64,000 bases of DNA from Leucothrix arctica (GCF_003172895.1 NZ_QGKL01000032.1:37412-101411), one strand, 5' to 3'; positions 25,924 through 35,413 are shown, counted from the first letter of the stretch. Notes: generated from the letters alone by a model not told the origin. Numbers and translations: made by a program.

Positions 25924-27474
25924 ATGTTAGCCTTATCAGGGCGTACGCCTTCACTATTCTTGATCAGCCTATTGCTACTGCTGTGTGGCTCTGCCTTCCT
26001 GCGGACGCAGTTTGGCTTTAACGCAGGCCACATGGATGAGTATGACTACCTGTTCGTTGGCCGCCAGTTGTGGGCAGGCAAGGCTTGGGCGACTTATATT
26101 TATATCTTTGGCTCGGACTTAAATTGGTATCTCTTAGGTTGGGGCGAGCGGGTTTTAGGTGGCTTTCATGGTGCACGCATGGTGGCAGGCGCGTTTGGTT
26201 TATTGTCTTTGGTGGGTCTGTACGCGTTTGTGTATGCACTTTGGCGAAGCCACCTGACGGCATTAATTGCGGTGACATTGCTTGCCACACAATCCATACA
26301 TCTGTTTATTAGTCGCTTTGCAACCTACGACATTATTAGCTTTGCCTTCTTTGCACTGTCATTAGCACCCATAGTTTTGGCCTGTCAGCGGCAGTCTACT
26401 TCTCGCTATTTATACTTACTGCTCTCTATTGTCTTCATCAGTCTGTCGGTGACGAGTAAATATGTCGTGGTGTTATACCTGCCTTTCTTGTCGATCATTA
26501 TGCTTGTGCGTTCCCCGCGAATGGCTATCTTATTTGGTCTGGGTGTTGGCGGTATTTTATTGGCGTATGCCGCGTTGCACTGGGAGTCATTGCAGGTGCT
26601 TTATAGGGTACAAATTCAAAATGTGCATGGCGGTAGTAACGGAAGCTTGGAGTATGTTCTAAGGTCTATTTTAAGTTATGTATGGCCAGCGTTATTGAGT
26701 TGCTTACTTGCTGTTGGCTATGTTGCCTACCGAGATGGGTTGAAGGGTTTACTGCAAAAGCAGGGCGTTTATTTATGGTTGTTAGCGTTGCTGTCACTGC
26801 CAATAGTGGCTTACCACTTGCAAGCATTGAACATGATCTCTTTATATAAGCACTTGGTCTTTGCCAATCTATTTTTGTTGGCAGCAAGCGCATGGCTGGT
26901 TGCTCAAGTGCTGCAGTCTGGCCACTCTCTTATTAAGCAAGCATGTTTAGCACTACTGTTAGTCGCTTACGCACTATTAAATTTTCAGCAGTTGAAGCAG
27001 GCAGAAATTGCCTATGTGGATGTCTCTCCTGTTATCAAAGCGGTTGAAGGGCGATTAGATGTTGAGACAACGATCCTCAGTGAAGATCCTTATTTATTTC
27101 GTTACCTTGGGTTTGGAAAAGTGCCGCAAGGGCATATTAAAGAGTCGAAGTGGTTGGACAACAATCGTGATGGTTTATATGAAAAGAAGGATGTCGTAGA
27201 GGCGCTTTGGGATTCTAAGTTTAGTTACGTTTATTTGAATGACCGACTTCACCCTAATCTGAATAAAACCATTCGCAAGATACTGAAAATGCGTGGCTAC
27301 ACGCCCGTGGTATTGATGGACTATAAAACGAGTGAAGTCATGAGTCGCCAAAAGAAAGGCTCGCTTGGCTTATATCAGCGGACTAAGCAGCCCAGTATTT
27401 CACTGCAAAACGATGACTTATTTCAACGGGGAAAAGCGATGAAAGCCTTTCTCAAGGAGGCAGAAAGTGAGTGA
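25924..27474 (+). CDS. GT-C fold (GT39/ArnT-like) membrane glycosyltransferase
   Basis: The 516-residue inner-membrane protein has about ten hydrophobic segments and a soluble C-terminal part of ~140 residues. After the first helix comes NAGHMDEYDYLFVGRQLW; the acidic D38-E39 in this first periplasmic loop fits the catalytic or metal site of GT-C enzymes that use polyprenyl-phosphate sugars. It lies first in a tight operon: the next gene overlaps it by 8 bp and two more follow, encoding two SMR-type half-flippases and a GT2. By analogy with ArnT/ArnE/ArnF/ArnC, it would transfer a sugar to an envelope acceptor outside the membrane. Sugar and acceptor are unknown. Confidence 0.8.
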   Translation: MLALSGRTPSLFLISLLLLLCGSAFLRTQFGFNAGHMDEYDYLFVGRQLWAGKAWATYIYIFGSDLNWYLLGWGERVLGGFHGARMVAGAFGLLSLVGLYAFVYALWRSHLTALIAVTLLATQSIHLFISRFATYDIISFAFFALSLAPIVLACQRQSTSRYLYLLLSIVFISLSVTSKYVVVLYLPFLSIIMLVRSPRMAILFGLGVGGILLAYAALHWESLQVLYRVQIQNVHGGSNGSLEYVLRSILSYVWPALLSCLLAVGYVAYRDGLKGLLQKQGVYLWLLALLSLPIVAYHLQALNMISLYKHLVFANLFLLAASAWLVAQVLQSGHSLIKQACLALLLVAYALLNFQQLKQAEIAYVDVSPVIKAVEGRLDVETTILSEDPYLFRYLGFGKVPQGHIKESKWLDNNRDGLYEKKDVVEALWDSKFSYVYLNDRLHPNLNKTIRKILKMRGYTPVVLMDYKTSEVMSRQKKGSLGLYQRTKQPSISLQNDDLFQRGKAMKAFLKEAESE

Positions 27475-27817
27475 TCTGGTTATTTATATCGCGCTGTTCT
27501 TTTCTATTGTTCTATCAAGTGTCGCACAGATCTTTCAAAAGTTAGCGGCACTGCGACTTGATGATAATGAATCTCAGTCTTTTCTTAGAAGCCCTTACGT
27601 GTGGCTAAGCTTTGTTTGCTTAGGCTTTGGGCTGGTGTTGTGGTTGGTTGTGTTAAGTGAGCTGTCGGTGAGTCAGGCTTACCCTATGTTGAGCTTGAGC
27701 TATATCGCAGTGATGTTATTGGCTCGATGGTTATTTAAGGAACACATTCCTATGAGACGCTGGGTCGGTGCGGCATTTATTATTTTAGGCGTTAGCTGTT
27801 TGATGGGAGCGACCTGA
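27467..27817 (+). CDS. SMR/EamA-type small membrane protein (ArnE-like flippase half)
   Basis: The 116-residue protein has four membrane helices. It shows the SMR-fold motif SELSVSQAYPMLSLSYIAVMLLARWLF, and its last helix ends AAFIILGVSCLMGA. ArnE/ArnF and related pairs flip undecaprenyl-phosphate-linked sugars from cytoplasm to periplasm as heterodimers. It begins at GTG 27467 (AAGGAGG just upstream) inside the end of the GT-C gene, and its stop overlaps the next start, so the products are translationally coupled. It is called ArnE-like by fold and context only. Confidence 0.82.
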   Translation: MSDLVIYIALFFSIVLSSVAQIFQKLAALRLDDNESQSFLRSPYVWLSFVCLGFGLVLWLVVLSELSVSQAYPMLSLSYIAVMLLARWLFKEHIPMRRWVGAAFIILGVSCLMGAT

Positions 27818-28218
27818 TGTCACAATTAATCGCTTACGTCACTGCATCTATCATGGCTGGAGCTATCGGTCAGTTGATGATGAAGCTCGGCATACAACAG
27901 TTGTCGCCATTGCAAGATCACGTGTATGCCTTCTTTACAGCGTTCACGGTGCCCGCACTCATTCCTGTGGCATGGGTTGCTGCGGGCATTGCCTGTTACC
28001 TTGTGGCGATGTTGTTGTGGCTGAAGGTGTTACGCGCTTTACCTTTAAGTATGGCGTATCCGTTATTGAGCCTTGGTTATATTGTTGTATACCTCGGCGC
28101 GTATTTTATACCTGCATTAGAAGAGTCGTTGACTAGACAAAAGACTATGGGCATTGCCTTAATCATCGTTGGCGTTATTGTCATTGCAAGTAAACCAAAA
28201 GGAGTCGCCCATGAGTAA
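27817..28218 (+). CDS. SMR/EamA-type small membrane protein (ArnF-like flippase half)
   Basis: The 133-residue, four-helix membrane protein is the second half of the presumed flippase pair. It carries the same signature as its neighbour (RALPLSMAYPLLSLGYIVVYLGAY) and ends IIVGVIVIASKPKG. TGATG couples it to the preceding gene by one base, and its last codons overlap the GT2 start by 8 bp. Two unequal SMR genes in tandem usually form an antiparallel heterodimer. The slightly longer loop between helices 1 and 2 distinguishes the two subunits. Confidence 0.82.
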   Translation: MSQLIAYVTASIMAGAIGQLMMKLGIQQLSPLQDHVYAFFTAFTVPALIPVAWVAAGIACYLVAMLLWLKVLRALPLSMAYPLLSLGYIVVYLGAYFIPALEESLTRQKTMGIALIIVGVIVIASKPKGVAHE

Positions 28219-28951
28219 TGGCGCACCTTATCTATCCGTTATTATTCCTGCTTATAACGAGCAGTCACGTATTGCTGACTCGTTGTATGAAATTAAAGAC
28301 TACTTGTCGAAGCAATCCTATCGCAGCGAAATCATCGTTGTTGATGATGGGTCAAGTGACTTGACCACTGAGATAGTGAAGTTCATCGACATTTATGGCA
28401 AAGAAGTGAATGAGCACGATGAAGGTGTGCTCATGGAAAATATCAAAAATGTTGGTAAAGGGTATTCGATTGCTCGAGGCATGATGCGCGCTTCAGGCGA
28501 TATTGTTTTGTTCACAGACGCAGACCTCTCAACGCCGATTAGTGAGACGAACAAATTGCTTGAGTGGTTTGATCAAGGTTATGACGTGGTCATTGGCTCA
28601 AGAAATATGGAAAACTCTGTCGTGGAGGAGAAGCCGTGGTATCGAGGAATCATGAGCGGTGTATTTAACATTGCTGTCAATATGGTTTCTATTCGAGGGA
28701 TTCGTGACACGCAGTGCGGTTTTAAAGCGTACCGACGAGAGGCAGCTCACCATGTGGCGTTGCTCCAGCGCATTTACGGTTTTGCTTTTGATGTGGAGCA
28801 TTTGTACATCGCTAAAAAGTCGGGCTATAAAATTAAAGAGATTGGCGTTGAATGGCAGCATAAGGACGGCTCAACACTGTCTCCCGTCAATAGCTCACTT
28901 TCGATGCTGAGAGACCTAATCTTTATTAGGTGGTTTCATCGGAAGCTATAG
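28211..28951 (+). CDS. GT2 glycosyltransferase, polyprenyl-phosphate sugar synthase type
   Basis: The 246-residue cytoplasmic GT-A enzyme carries LSVIIPAYNEQSRIADSL, EIIVVDDGSSDLT, the DxD-like FTDADLSTPISE, VIGSRN and GIRDTQCGFKAYRR. These match the dolichyl-phosphate glucosyl/mannosyl-transferase and GtrB-type family, which load a nucleotide sugar on a polyprenyl phosphate. There are no C-terminal membrane helices, unlike ArnC. ATG 28211 is chosen because GGAG lies at 28201-28204 and the GT2 motif begins eight residues later. It is last in the four-gene operon and presumably makes the lipid-linked donor that the two SMR proteins flip and the GT-C enzyme uses. Confidence 0.88.
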   Translation: MSNGAPYLSVIIPAYNEQSRIADSLYEIKDYLSKQSYRSEIIVVDDGSSDLTTEIVKFIDIYGKEVNEHDEGVLMENIKNVGKGYSIARGMMRASGDIVLFTDADLSTPISETNKLLEWFDQGYDVVIGSRNMENSVVEEKPWYRGIMSGVFNIAVNMVSIRGIRDTQCGFKAYRREAAHHVALLQRIYGFAFDVEHLYIAKKSGYKIKEIGVEWQHKDGSTLSPVNSSLSMLRDLIFIRWFHRKL

Positions 28952-29047
28952 TTTTCAGATGGGTGGACTTGATTTTAATACTAATCGGCTCATATCATTA
29001 TTAAAAGTTACCCCGCAATATATTTAAAAATAAGGGAGAGAAATTAA

Positions 29048-31156
29048 GTGCGTCGAATTTTATTAGCAAGTTTGCTTCTGAGTAGTCAGGCTGTATTGGC
29101 TGAATCATTCTCAGAATGCCCTTCTCGAGCGTTCCTAACCCAAGGAGCGATAGCTGCCACATATGGTGTCAATCTTGTCACCGGTGATTATGGTTTATTA
29201 CAAGATAATATGGCGACCAAGAGCAAAGTTAATGCGACGGGTTTTAACCCAAACGACAACTTTTTGTATGGTTGGGGTTATGAAAAACAAAAGCCTGTTC
29301 GTATCCATAACGACTTTACGGTTGAGTATCTAGAGGTTGCAAATCTTATCGATGGTAGTGGGTTTTATGTGGGTGATGTGTCACTGACAAACAACACCTA
29401 TTACGTTTACCGAAAGGGTAGTGACTACGGTTTGTTTGGTATTTCTTTGGATGAAAACTCCGAAAATTATATGTCCATGGAGAAGGTTATTGACGGCTCA
29501 TCGTTGAGCTTAAGGATCTTTGATATGGCGTTCCATCCATCAAATGGTTTTGCGTACTCGGTCGATAAAACAGGTGTCTTACATCGTATTGATGTTGAAA
29601 GCGGTACTTCTGAAAGCTTAGGTAGTACAGGCGAGTCAGGCACGTTTGGTGCCGTTTACTTTGATGTAGATGAGAACCTTTACATCAGTCGTAACAGTGA
29701 CGGAAAGATTTTCAAAGTTGACGTAGGTAGCGGAAATTACGCTGCTCAACTATTTGCTTTAGGTCCATCATCTAGCATTAATGACGGTGCACGTTGTGCA
29801 TTAGCGCCAGTGTCAGACGTGTCAGATGTGAATATTGACTTCGGTGATGCACCAGAGTCTTACGGCACGTATTTGAAAGACAATGGTGCACGTCATGGTT
29901 TAACGGACAACAACACGCTTTACCTCGGTAGTAATGTCGATGGTGAGAGTGATGGTAAGCCAATGCCACTGTCTGATGATGAGTCAGATAGTAACGATGA
30001 TGAAGACGGTGTGCAGTTTGCAACGACCCTTCAGTCAGGTGATACAGCGGTTATTATTGTTGAAGCATCAAGCGACGGTATCTTGAGTGGTTGGTTAGAT
30101 TCAGACCAAAACGGTACGTTTGACGCAGACGAGCAGATCATTATTGATAAGTCTGTTGTAGCAGGCAAGCAGCCTGTTTATGTTGAGGTGCCAGCAGGCG
30201 CTAGCGCAGGTTCTACATGGGCTCGTTTCCGTCTTTCATCAACCGCAAGTGTTGGGGCAAATGGTGGTGTGAGCGATGGTGAAGTTGAAGATTATAACGT
30301 CAACATTACGGTTGAAGGCTCAGCAGTAAACTACTATCCATCAAGCAGTGGCTGGACGACAGTTGCCTTTGAGGACAACTGGCCGTACGAAGGCGACTAC
30401 GATATGAATGATCTAGTGACTTACCTACGGACCTCTGTTTACAGAACCAACGGTGAAGTGACTGCAATCAATATCAAAGGTGAGTTAGCGGCTGTTGGTG
30501 CAAACTACCATAATGGTTTTGGTATTCGTCTACCAGATATTTTGCGTGATCAGATTAACGAAGAAGACATTAGTTATACGATCAATGATCGTCCAGTAAT
30601 AGCAGACTATTCTCCACTGGAAGCAGGTCGTCATGAAGCAATATTTATTCTTGCTTATAACACGTGGAGTTATGTCAGTGCCGGTGAAGATTGCTTGTTC
30701 TACCGTACAGAAGCGGGTTGTGGGTCGAATGTTCAGATGCGTTTCAACCTAACTATTCCATTTAAAACACCCGTTGAAAGTGATATTGCAGGTGTATTTG
30801 ATCCGTTCTTATTTGCAACACCGGGTGCATGGCACGGTAGTCACTTTGACTCACCTCCAGGACGTAGCTATGAGATTCACTTGAAAAACCAACATGCGAC
30901 AGAAGCATTTGATTATTCATTGATGAATGGTTCAGGTCAGGATGCGTCAGACCCAGCTGCTAAACACTTTTATCAAACAACGAAAGGCATGCCTTGGGCA
31001 TTGGAGCTTGGAAATCGCTGGCAGTACCCGAAAGAGTATCGTGACGTAACACATGCTTACCCTCAGTTCCCTAGCTTTGTACGTAGTGAAGGTCTTGAGA
31101 ATCCATCATGGTATACGTTTAACAATGCCGTCGAATCTATCTTGTTCAAAGACTAA
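29048..31156 (+). CDS. Exported LruC/GEVED-domain protein
   Basis: The 702-residue protein starts at GTG 29048 (AGGGAGAG upstream) with a signal peptide ending VLAESF. Residues ~25-260 resemble a DUF6923-type beta-propeller (NLVTGDYGLLQDN, DEDNLYISRN-like strands). Residues ~270-420 are a GEVED domain: DFGDAPESYGT, an acidic LSDDESDSNDDEDG, GWLDSDQNGTFDADEQI and DGEVEDYNV. The C-terminal ~270 residues are an LruC domain with EDNWPYEGDYDMNDLVTYLR. The Asp-rich DxDxNGxxD-like loop suggests calcium binding. Such proteins are secreted or surface-displayed in marine bacteria; a role in adhesion is inferred. It is followed after 12 bp by a lipoprotein gene, so the pair is probably one operon. Confidence 0.85.
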   Translation: MRRILLASLLLSSQAVLAESFSECPSRAFLTQGAIAATYGVNLVTGDYGLLQDNMATKSKVNATGFNPNDNFLYGWGYEKQKPVRIHNDFTVEYLEVANLIDGSGFYVGDVSLTNNTYYVYRKGSDYGLFGISLDENSENYMSMEKVIDGSSLSLRIFDMAFHPSNGFAYSVDKTGVLHRIDVESGTSESLGSTGESGTFGAVYFDVDENLYISRNSDGKIFKVDVGSGNYAAQLFALGPSSSINDGARCALAPVSDVSDVNIDFGDAPESYGTYLKDNGARHGLTDNNTLYLGSNVDGESDGKPMPLSDDESDSNDDEDGVQFATTLQSGDTAVIIVEASSDGILSGWLDSDQNGTFDADEQIIIDKSVVAGKQPVYVEVPAGASAGSTWARFRLSSTASVGANGGVSDGEVEDYNVNITVEGSAVNYYPSSSGWTTVAFEDNWPYEGDYDMNDLVTYLRTSVYRTNGEVTAINIKGELAAVGANYHNGFGIRLPDILRDQINEEDISYTINDRPVIADYSPLEAGRHEAIFILAYNTWSYVSAGEDCLFYRTEAGCGSNVQMRFNLTIPFKTPVESDIAGVFDPFLFATPGAWHGSHFDSPPGRSYEIHLKNQHATEAFDYSLMNGSGQDASDPAAKHFYQTTKGMPWALELGNRWQYPKEYRDVTHAYPQFPSFVRSEGLENPSWYTFNNAVESILFKD

Positions 31157-31168
31157 GGAATAACACTA

Positions 31169-31675
31169 ATGAAAAAATTAATAACGATGTTGTCCCTGAC
31201 TGTTTTGTTAACAGCCTGTGGCGGCGGTGGTGACTCAGAAACAAGCACGAGTGCTAATGCAGATGGTGATACAACAACAGTTGGTGCCAACCCTGATACT
31301 GAGACACCTTTACAGGAAAATACTGCAGATCTAGAAAGCTCTGCTGACTTTGACTTTGCTACGTCACGATCAATTGCGATTGATTTTGATGTTGCAGCAG
31401 CAAGAACAACTCCCGGCTTGATGTCGGTCTGTTCTGACTACTCAAAGACTGATGATATATACGATATAAACTACGATAGCTGTACCTTACAAGCGCCGCT
31501 TGTTAACGGTATTTATAGTGGTGCAATGGAAGTGACCAATGACATCAATGTTGTTGTTGGCGTTGTCTGGTTCAAGGACTCAAGTATTGAACCAGTCTAT
31601 AAAGAATTTGCTTTGGAGCTTGGTGCAAGACTTGCTGGCCGAGGAGCAGGTGCGCAAAAGCTAGTGTGGCGTTAA
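31169..31675 (+). CDS. Predicted lipoprotein
   Basis: The 168-residue protein has a lipobox (VLLTAC-GGGG), so C17 should be lipidated. A Ser/Thr/Asp-rich linker of about 45 residues follows, then a small domain with SRSIAIDFDVAAARTT, a Cys pair (MSVCSDYSK, YDSCTLQ) and a beta-rich end. No known family was recognised. Being co-directional and only 12 bp downstream of the LruC protein, it is probably expressed with it and may anchor or assist it at the outer membrane. A clear terminator follows. Confidence 0.8.
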   Translation: MKKLITMLSLTVLLTACGGGGDSETSTSANADGDTTTVGANPDTETPLQENTADLESSADFDFATSRSIAIDFDVAAARTTPGLMSVCSDYSKTDDIYDINYDSCTLQAPLVNGIYSGAMEVTNDINVVVGVVWFKDSSIEPVYKEFALELGARLAGRGAGAQKLVWR

Positions 31676-31713
31676 GAGTCTTTTAACTGCTTAGATTGTT
31701 ACATCCGCAAATT

Positions 31714-31747
31714 AAAAGGGCCGAATCAGAAATGATTCAGCCCTTTT
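31714..31747. terminator. Bidirectional terminator between the lipoprotein gene and tatC
   Basis: The stem AAAAGGGC-x-GAATCA / TGATTC-x-GCCCTTTT (14 pairs, one C-A mismatch) with flanking A and T runs serves both convergent operons. Confidence 0.8.
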
Positions 31748-31768
31748 AATTTGGTGCTTTAGTTGATA

Positions 31769-32941
31769 TTAACTGCTGCTATCAGAGCCGCTAGTATCAG
31801 AACTACCGCTAGTGCTTGAAGAGTCAGAATCGTTATTAGCTGACTTATCAGTAGGCTGACTGTCATCATCACGGCTTGTCTTATCTTCAGGCTCTTTCTT
31901 TTTGTCTAACGCTTCTTCCTCAGCGATCGCATCTAGCTCAGCATCTAACTCTTCGTTAGAGCGTGGGTGATAGTTTTCAAACGCTTCATACGCTTGAGCT
32001 TCATCTGCATCACTGTAGTCATGACCCTTTTCGTCACTCTCAGACCATAAGGCATCGGCTTGATCAGCAACGCTAGTCGCGGCTACTGCACCTGCTGCAG
32101 AAGCAGAAGAGGGTGAGCGTTCAGTCGAGTCAGACTCTAAAGATTCAGAAGGACTTTCATCGCCAGCGTTCTCATTGCGTTTCTTGCGCGCATCAGTCGC
32201 TTGTTTAAGACGTAGATCAAAGAACTTACTTAAGAATAGTCCTAACTCAAACAGCAGCCACATAGGAATTGCTAGCAGGATCTGTGAGATCACGTCAGGC
32301 GGCGTCAAAACCATCCCAACAACAAATGCACCAACAATCACGTAAGGACGCTTTGTAGCAAGCTTCTCGGCAGTGGTAACCCCTGTACTGATAAGCAAAA
32401 TCGTTGCTATTGGCATCTCAAAGCAAAAACCAAACGCAATAAACATCATCATCACAAAGTCGAGATACTCACCAATATCGGGAGTGTAGTTAACCGCATC
32501 AGGCAAGAACAATGGAATGACTGTAAACATCATTTTGAGTAATACAAAGTACGCAAACAGCACGCCCATGTAGAACAAAATAACGCTAGAGGTAATCATG
32601 GGGACGGCAATGCGCTTCTCGTGTTTGTACAAACCTGGCGCAATAAATTGCCACGCCTGATAAAACACATAGGGCAGTGCAATCAGGAAAGCGACCATCA
32701 AGGTCAGCTTATAAGGAATGAGTAGCGGTGCAGCGGGTGCAATACTGATCATTTGCACGCCAGTATCGGTTAGTGGCATCGCAAAGATAGCGTAGACATG
32801 TTTAGCAAAGGGCGCTAACACGATAAATACCACGGCAACTGCAATCACCATACGCAACATGCGGTCGCGTAGTTCGATTAGGTGTGAGACGAAACTGCTG
32901 AGTTTTGAATCTTCAGCGTGATTAGTACCTGCATTACTCAT
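31769..32941 (-). CDS. tatC: Sec-independent translocase subunit TatC with long acidic tail
   Basis: The 390-residue multi-spanning core of the twin-arginine translocase binds RR signal peptides. The N-terminal SSFVSHLIELRDRMLRM, the FYQAWQFIAPGLYKHEKR loop and FGFCFEMPIATIL are typical. Six helices end near residue 245. The remaining ~140 residues are a hydrophilic Ser/Asp/Glu-rich tail ending DTSGSDSSS, far beyond the usual ~250-residue length. It overlaps tatB by 8 bp and is last in the his-tat operon. A probable Tat substrate, the molybdenum hydroxylase large subunit at 54009, is encoded in this window. Confidence 0.95.
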   Translation of the reverse strand: MSNAGTNHAEDSKLSSFVSHLIELRDRMLRMVIAVAVVFIVLAPFAKHVYAIFAMPLTDTGVQMISIAPAAPLLIPYKLTLMVAFLIALPYVFYQAWQFIAPGLYKHEKRIAVPMITSSVILFYMGVLFAYFVLLKMMFTVIPLFLPDAVNYTPDIGEYLDFVMMMFIAFGFCFEMPIATILLISTGVTTAEKLATKRPYVIVGAFVVGMVLTPPDVISQILLAIPMWLLFELGLFLSKFFDLRLKQATDARKKRNENAGDESPSESLESDSTERSPSSASAAGAVAATSVADQADALWSESDEKGHDYSDADEAQAYEAFENYHPRSNEELDAELDAIAEEEALDKKKEPEDKTSRDDDSQPTDKSANNDSDSSSTSGSSDTSGSDSSS

Positions 32942-33281
32942 CGTGTTTCGCTTTTTCTGGTTTCATGGCATCAGCAGCATTTTGAATGCCGCTATTGAAA
33001 TCATCTTTAAGCTCGTTTGCTTGGTCAGTGAAGTCTTTCTTCGTTTCATCAACCATGGTGCGAAGCTCGTCGATTTCTTTTTTCTGGTTGGCTAGTAAGT
33101 CACGCATCTCAGATGCATTGATCTCACGCTCAAGGTCAGCTTTGGTGGTATTAATAAAGGCTTTTGCCTTACCCACCCAAGTACCAATAGTTTTTGCCAC
33201 GCCTGGTAGGCGCTCAGGGCCAATCACTAGCAGGGCAATGACGCCCACTAGCAGCATTTCCAGACCACTCATATCAAACAT
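32934..33281 (-). CDS. tatB: Sec-independent translocase subunit TatB
   Basis: The 115-residue protein has a short N-terminal membrane helix and hinge typical of TatB (MFDMSGLEMLLVGVIALLVI, then GPERLPGVAKTIGTWVGK). An amphipathic helix and a charged tail follow. TatB partners TatC in the signal-peptide receptor complex. It sits between tatA and tatC, overlapping tatC by 8 bp. The GPERLP motif separates it clearly from TatA. Confidence 0.95.
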   Translation of the reverse strand: MFDMSGLEMLLVGVIALLVIGPERLPGVAKTIGTWVGKAKAFINTTKADLEREINASEMRDLLANQKKEIDELRTMVDETKKDFTDQANELKDDFNSGIQNAADAMKPEKAKHDE

Positions 33282-33311
33282 GGCAATTCCTATGCATTCG
33301 GTGAATCAAAA

Positions 33312-33569
33312 TTAGACGTTGTTGTTATCTTTTACTTTAACTTCAGCATCAATCACTTTTGAGTCAGCGCTTTCAACTTGCTCTACCTTGTCAGATGCTG
33401 CATCTTTCGCGTCATCTTTAGCCTTAGTTAAAGAGTCTTTGAAGTTCTTGATTGCGCCACCCAAATCACCACCAGCGTTCTTTAAACGCTTTGTGCCAAA
33501 CAATAATAAAACAATCACTAGTATGATAACTAACGAGGCAATGCTAGGCATACCAATTGCAAACAACAT
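33312..33569 (-). CDS. tatA: Sec-independent translocase subunit TatA
   Basis: The 85-residue pore-forming Tat component has membrane helix PSIASLVIILVIVLLLFGTK, then the hinge and amphipathic helix RLKNAGGDLGGAIKNFKDS, and a charged C-terminus. FGTKRL and the GGDLGGAIK-type motif mark it as TatA/E. It lies 13 bp downstream of hisE in the same operon and is followed by tatB after 30 bp. Confidence 0.95.
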   Translation of the reverse strand: MLFAIGMPSIASLVIILVIVLLLFGTKRLKNAGGDLGGAIKNFKDSLTKAKDDAKDAASDKVEQVESADSKVIDAEVKVKDNNNV

Positions 33570-33582
33570 AAATCGCTCCTAA

Positions 33583-33906
33583 TTAATCTTTTTTACGGCT
33601 GGCTTTTTCAACCAATCCTGAAGTTCCGACACGACGTTGGAGTTCTTCCAATACCGCATCCGGATGCAAACCCTGTTCTGCTAAAAGTACCATCGTATGA
33701 AACCACAAGTCAGCGACTTCATAGACAATCTTTTCAGGCACACCATCTTTAGCCGCCATCACGACTTCAGTAGCTTCTTCGCCGACCTTCTTCAAGATCG
33801 CGTCAGTGCCTTTACTATAAAGCTTTGCAACGTATGAGCTGTCAGCAGCCGCTGACTTTCGTGACTCAAGCACCGCAGCTAATTCGCTGAGTGTGTTTTG
33901 CGTCAT
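33583..33906 (-). CDS. hisE: Phosphoribosyl-ATP pyrophosphatase
   Basis: The second enzyme of histidine synthesis removes pyrophosphate from phosphoribosyl-ATP. It is 107 residues long, with the all-alpha MazG-like fold: [33 protein letters not shown] and [18 protein letters not shown], whose acidic residues bind Mg2+. It is a stand-alone HisE; no hisI is present in this window. It overlaps hisF by 4 bp (ATGA). Confidence 0.95.
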   Translation of the reverse strand: MTQNTLSELAAVLESRKSAAADSSYVAKLYSKGTDAILKKVGEEATEVVMAAKDGVPEKIVYEVADLWFHTMVLLAEQGLHPDAVLEELQRRVGTSGLVEKASRKKD

Positions 33907-34676
33907 ACTCGAACCTCAATACCTTGCTCAGCCATGTATTCTTTAGCTTCACCAACCGTATATTCTGAAAAGTGGAAAATGCTCGCTGCTAATACAGCAT
34001 CAGCACCACCGAGTGTTACACCATCGGCTAAATGTTGAAGGTTTCCAACACCGCCCGATGCTATCACCGGAATATTAACAGCATCTGTGATGGCTTTTGT
34101 TAAAGATATGTTAAATCCTGCCTTTGTTCCATCACGATCCATACTTGTCACTAGCAATTCACCAGCGCCGTACTCAGCCATTTTTATTGCCCACTCAACC
34201 GCATCAATGCCGGTATCGCGACGTCCACCATGGGTAAAAATATCCCAACGGTCTGGCTCGCCTTCTTCACTTACTTTTTTAGCGTCAATAGCAACCACGA
34301 TACATTGTGAGCCGAAGTAGTTTGTCGCTTCGCGCACTAACTCAGGGTTGTGAATAGCAGCGGTGTTGATTGCTACTTTATCCGCCCCCGCATTGAGCAT
34401 GCGACGTACGTCTTCCAGTTTACGAATACCACCGCCAACTGTTAGCGGAATAAATACCTGAGAAGCAATCTTTTCTACCATATCAACTGTCGTCGCACGG
34501 TCATCCGAGCTAGCAGTAATATCTAAGAATGTAATTTCGTCAGCACCTTCACGGTTATAACGTGCCGCCACCTCAACTGGATCTCCTGCGTCACGAATAT
34601 CAACAAAGTTCACGCCTTTAACAACGCGACCATTATCAACATCCAAGCAAGGAATAATGCGCTTAGCTAGTCCCAT
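33903..34676 (-). CDS. hisF: Imidazole glycerol phosphate synthase, cyclase subunit
   Basis: The 257-residue TIM barrel uses ammonia from HisH to form imidazole glycerol phosphate and AICAR. It begins [20 protein letters not shown] with the catalytic Asp in CLDVD. Both half-barrel phosphate sites are visible ([13 protein letters not shown] and [15 protein letters not shown]), and the second Asp lies in [13 protein letters not shown]. It overlaps hisA by one base and hisE by four. Confidence 0.97.
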   Translation of the reverse strand: MGLAKRIIPCLDVDNGRVVKGVNFVDIRDAGDPVEVAARYNREGADEITFLDITASSDDRATTVDMVEKIASQVFIPLTVGGGIRKLEDVRRMLNAGADKVAINTAAIHNPELVREATNYFGSQCIVVAIDAKKVSEEGEPDRWDIFTHGGRRDTGIDAVEWAIKMAEYGAGELLVTSMDRDGTKAGFNISLTKAITDAVNIPVIASGGVGNLQHLADGVTLGGADAVLAASIFHFSEYTVGEAKEYMAEQGIEVRV

Positions 34677-35413
34677 TAGCTTGCCACCGAGTCTACGTAA
34701 GCTTGAGCTTCAGCTAGATCAATCGTGCCTTCATAGATAGAACGGCCAAGGATTGTGCCACTCACACCGCGAGACTCTACTTCTAGCAAGCCTTTGATGT
34801 CATCCATATTGGTCACACCGCCAGAAGCGATCACAGGGATAGAGATGCTCTCAGCAAGTTTTACTGTCTCATCAATGTTCACGCCCTGCATCATGCCGTC
34901 ACGTGCGATGTCTGTGTAAACAATCGCGCTAACACCCGCTTTCTCAAACTTCTGAGCAAGATCAATGGCAGAGGTCGTTGACTCTTCAGCCCAACCGTCA
35001 GTAGCCACCATGCCGTTTTTAGCGTCAATACCAACAATGATATGGCCAGGAAATTTAGCGCATAGATCAATAACGAACTGAGGGTCTTGAACCGCTTTAG
35101 TTCCAATGATGCAGTACTGAACGCCTGCATCTAAGTAAGCTTGAACCGTCTCTTCGTCACGAATACCACCACCAATTTGAATAGGCAGATCAGGGAATGC
35201 TTGAGCAATGGCCTTAACCACTTCGCCGTTCACTGGCTTACCTTCAAAGGCACCATTTAGGTCAACGAGATGTAAACGTTTAGTACCTGCGTCGACCCAG
35301 CGCTTTGCGGTATCAACAGGGTTGTCAGAGAAGACAGTCACATCTTCCATTAAGCCTTGGCGTAGGCGGACACATTTTCCATCTTTTAAATCAATCGCGG
35401 GGATTAATAACAT
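34676..35413 (-). CDS. hisA: ProFAR isomerase (HisA)
   Basis: The 245-residue TIM barrel isomerises ProFAR to PRFAR in histidine synthesis. [18 protein letters not shown] contains the catalytic Asp; [13 protein letters not shown] and [17 protein letters not shown] are the phosphate sites, and [14 protein letters not shown] contains the second Asp. I start it at ATG 35413, where TAATG overlaps the hisH stop by one base. A longer frame reads upstream into hisH and is not needed. Confidence 0.97.
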   Translation of the reverse strand: MLLIPAIDLKDGKCVRLRQGLMEDVTVFSDNPVDTAKRWVDAGTKRLHLVDLNGAFEGKPVNGEVVKAIAQAFPDLPIQIGGGIRDEETVQAYLDAGVQYCIIGTKAVQDPQFVIDLCAKFPGHIIVGIDAKNGMVATDGWAEESTTSAIDLAQKFEKAGVSAIVYTDIARDGMMQGVNIDETVKLAESISIPVIASGGVTNMDDIKGLLEVESRGVSGTILGRSIYEGTIDLAEAQAYVDSVAS

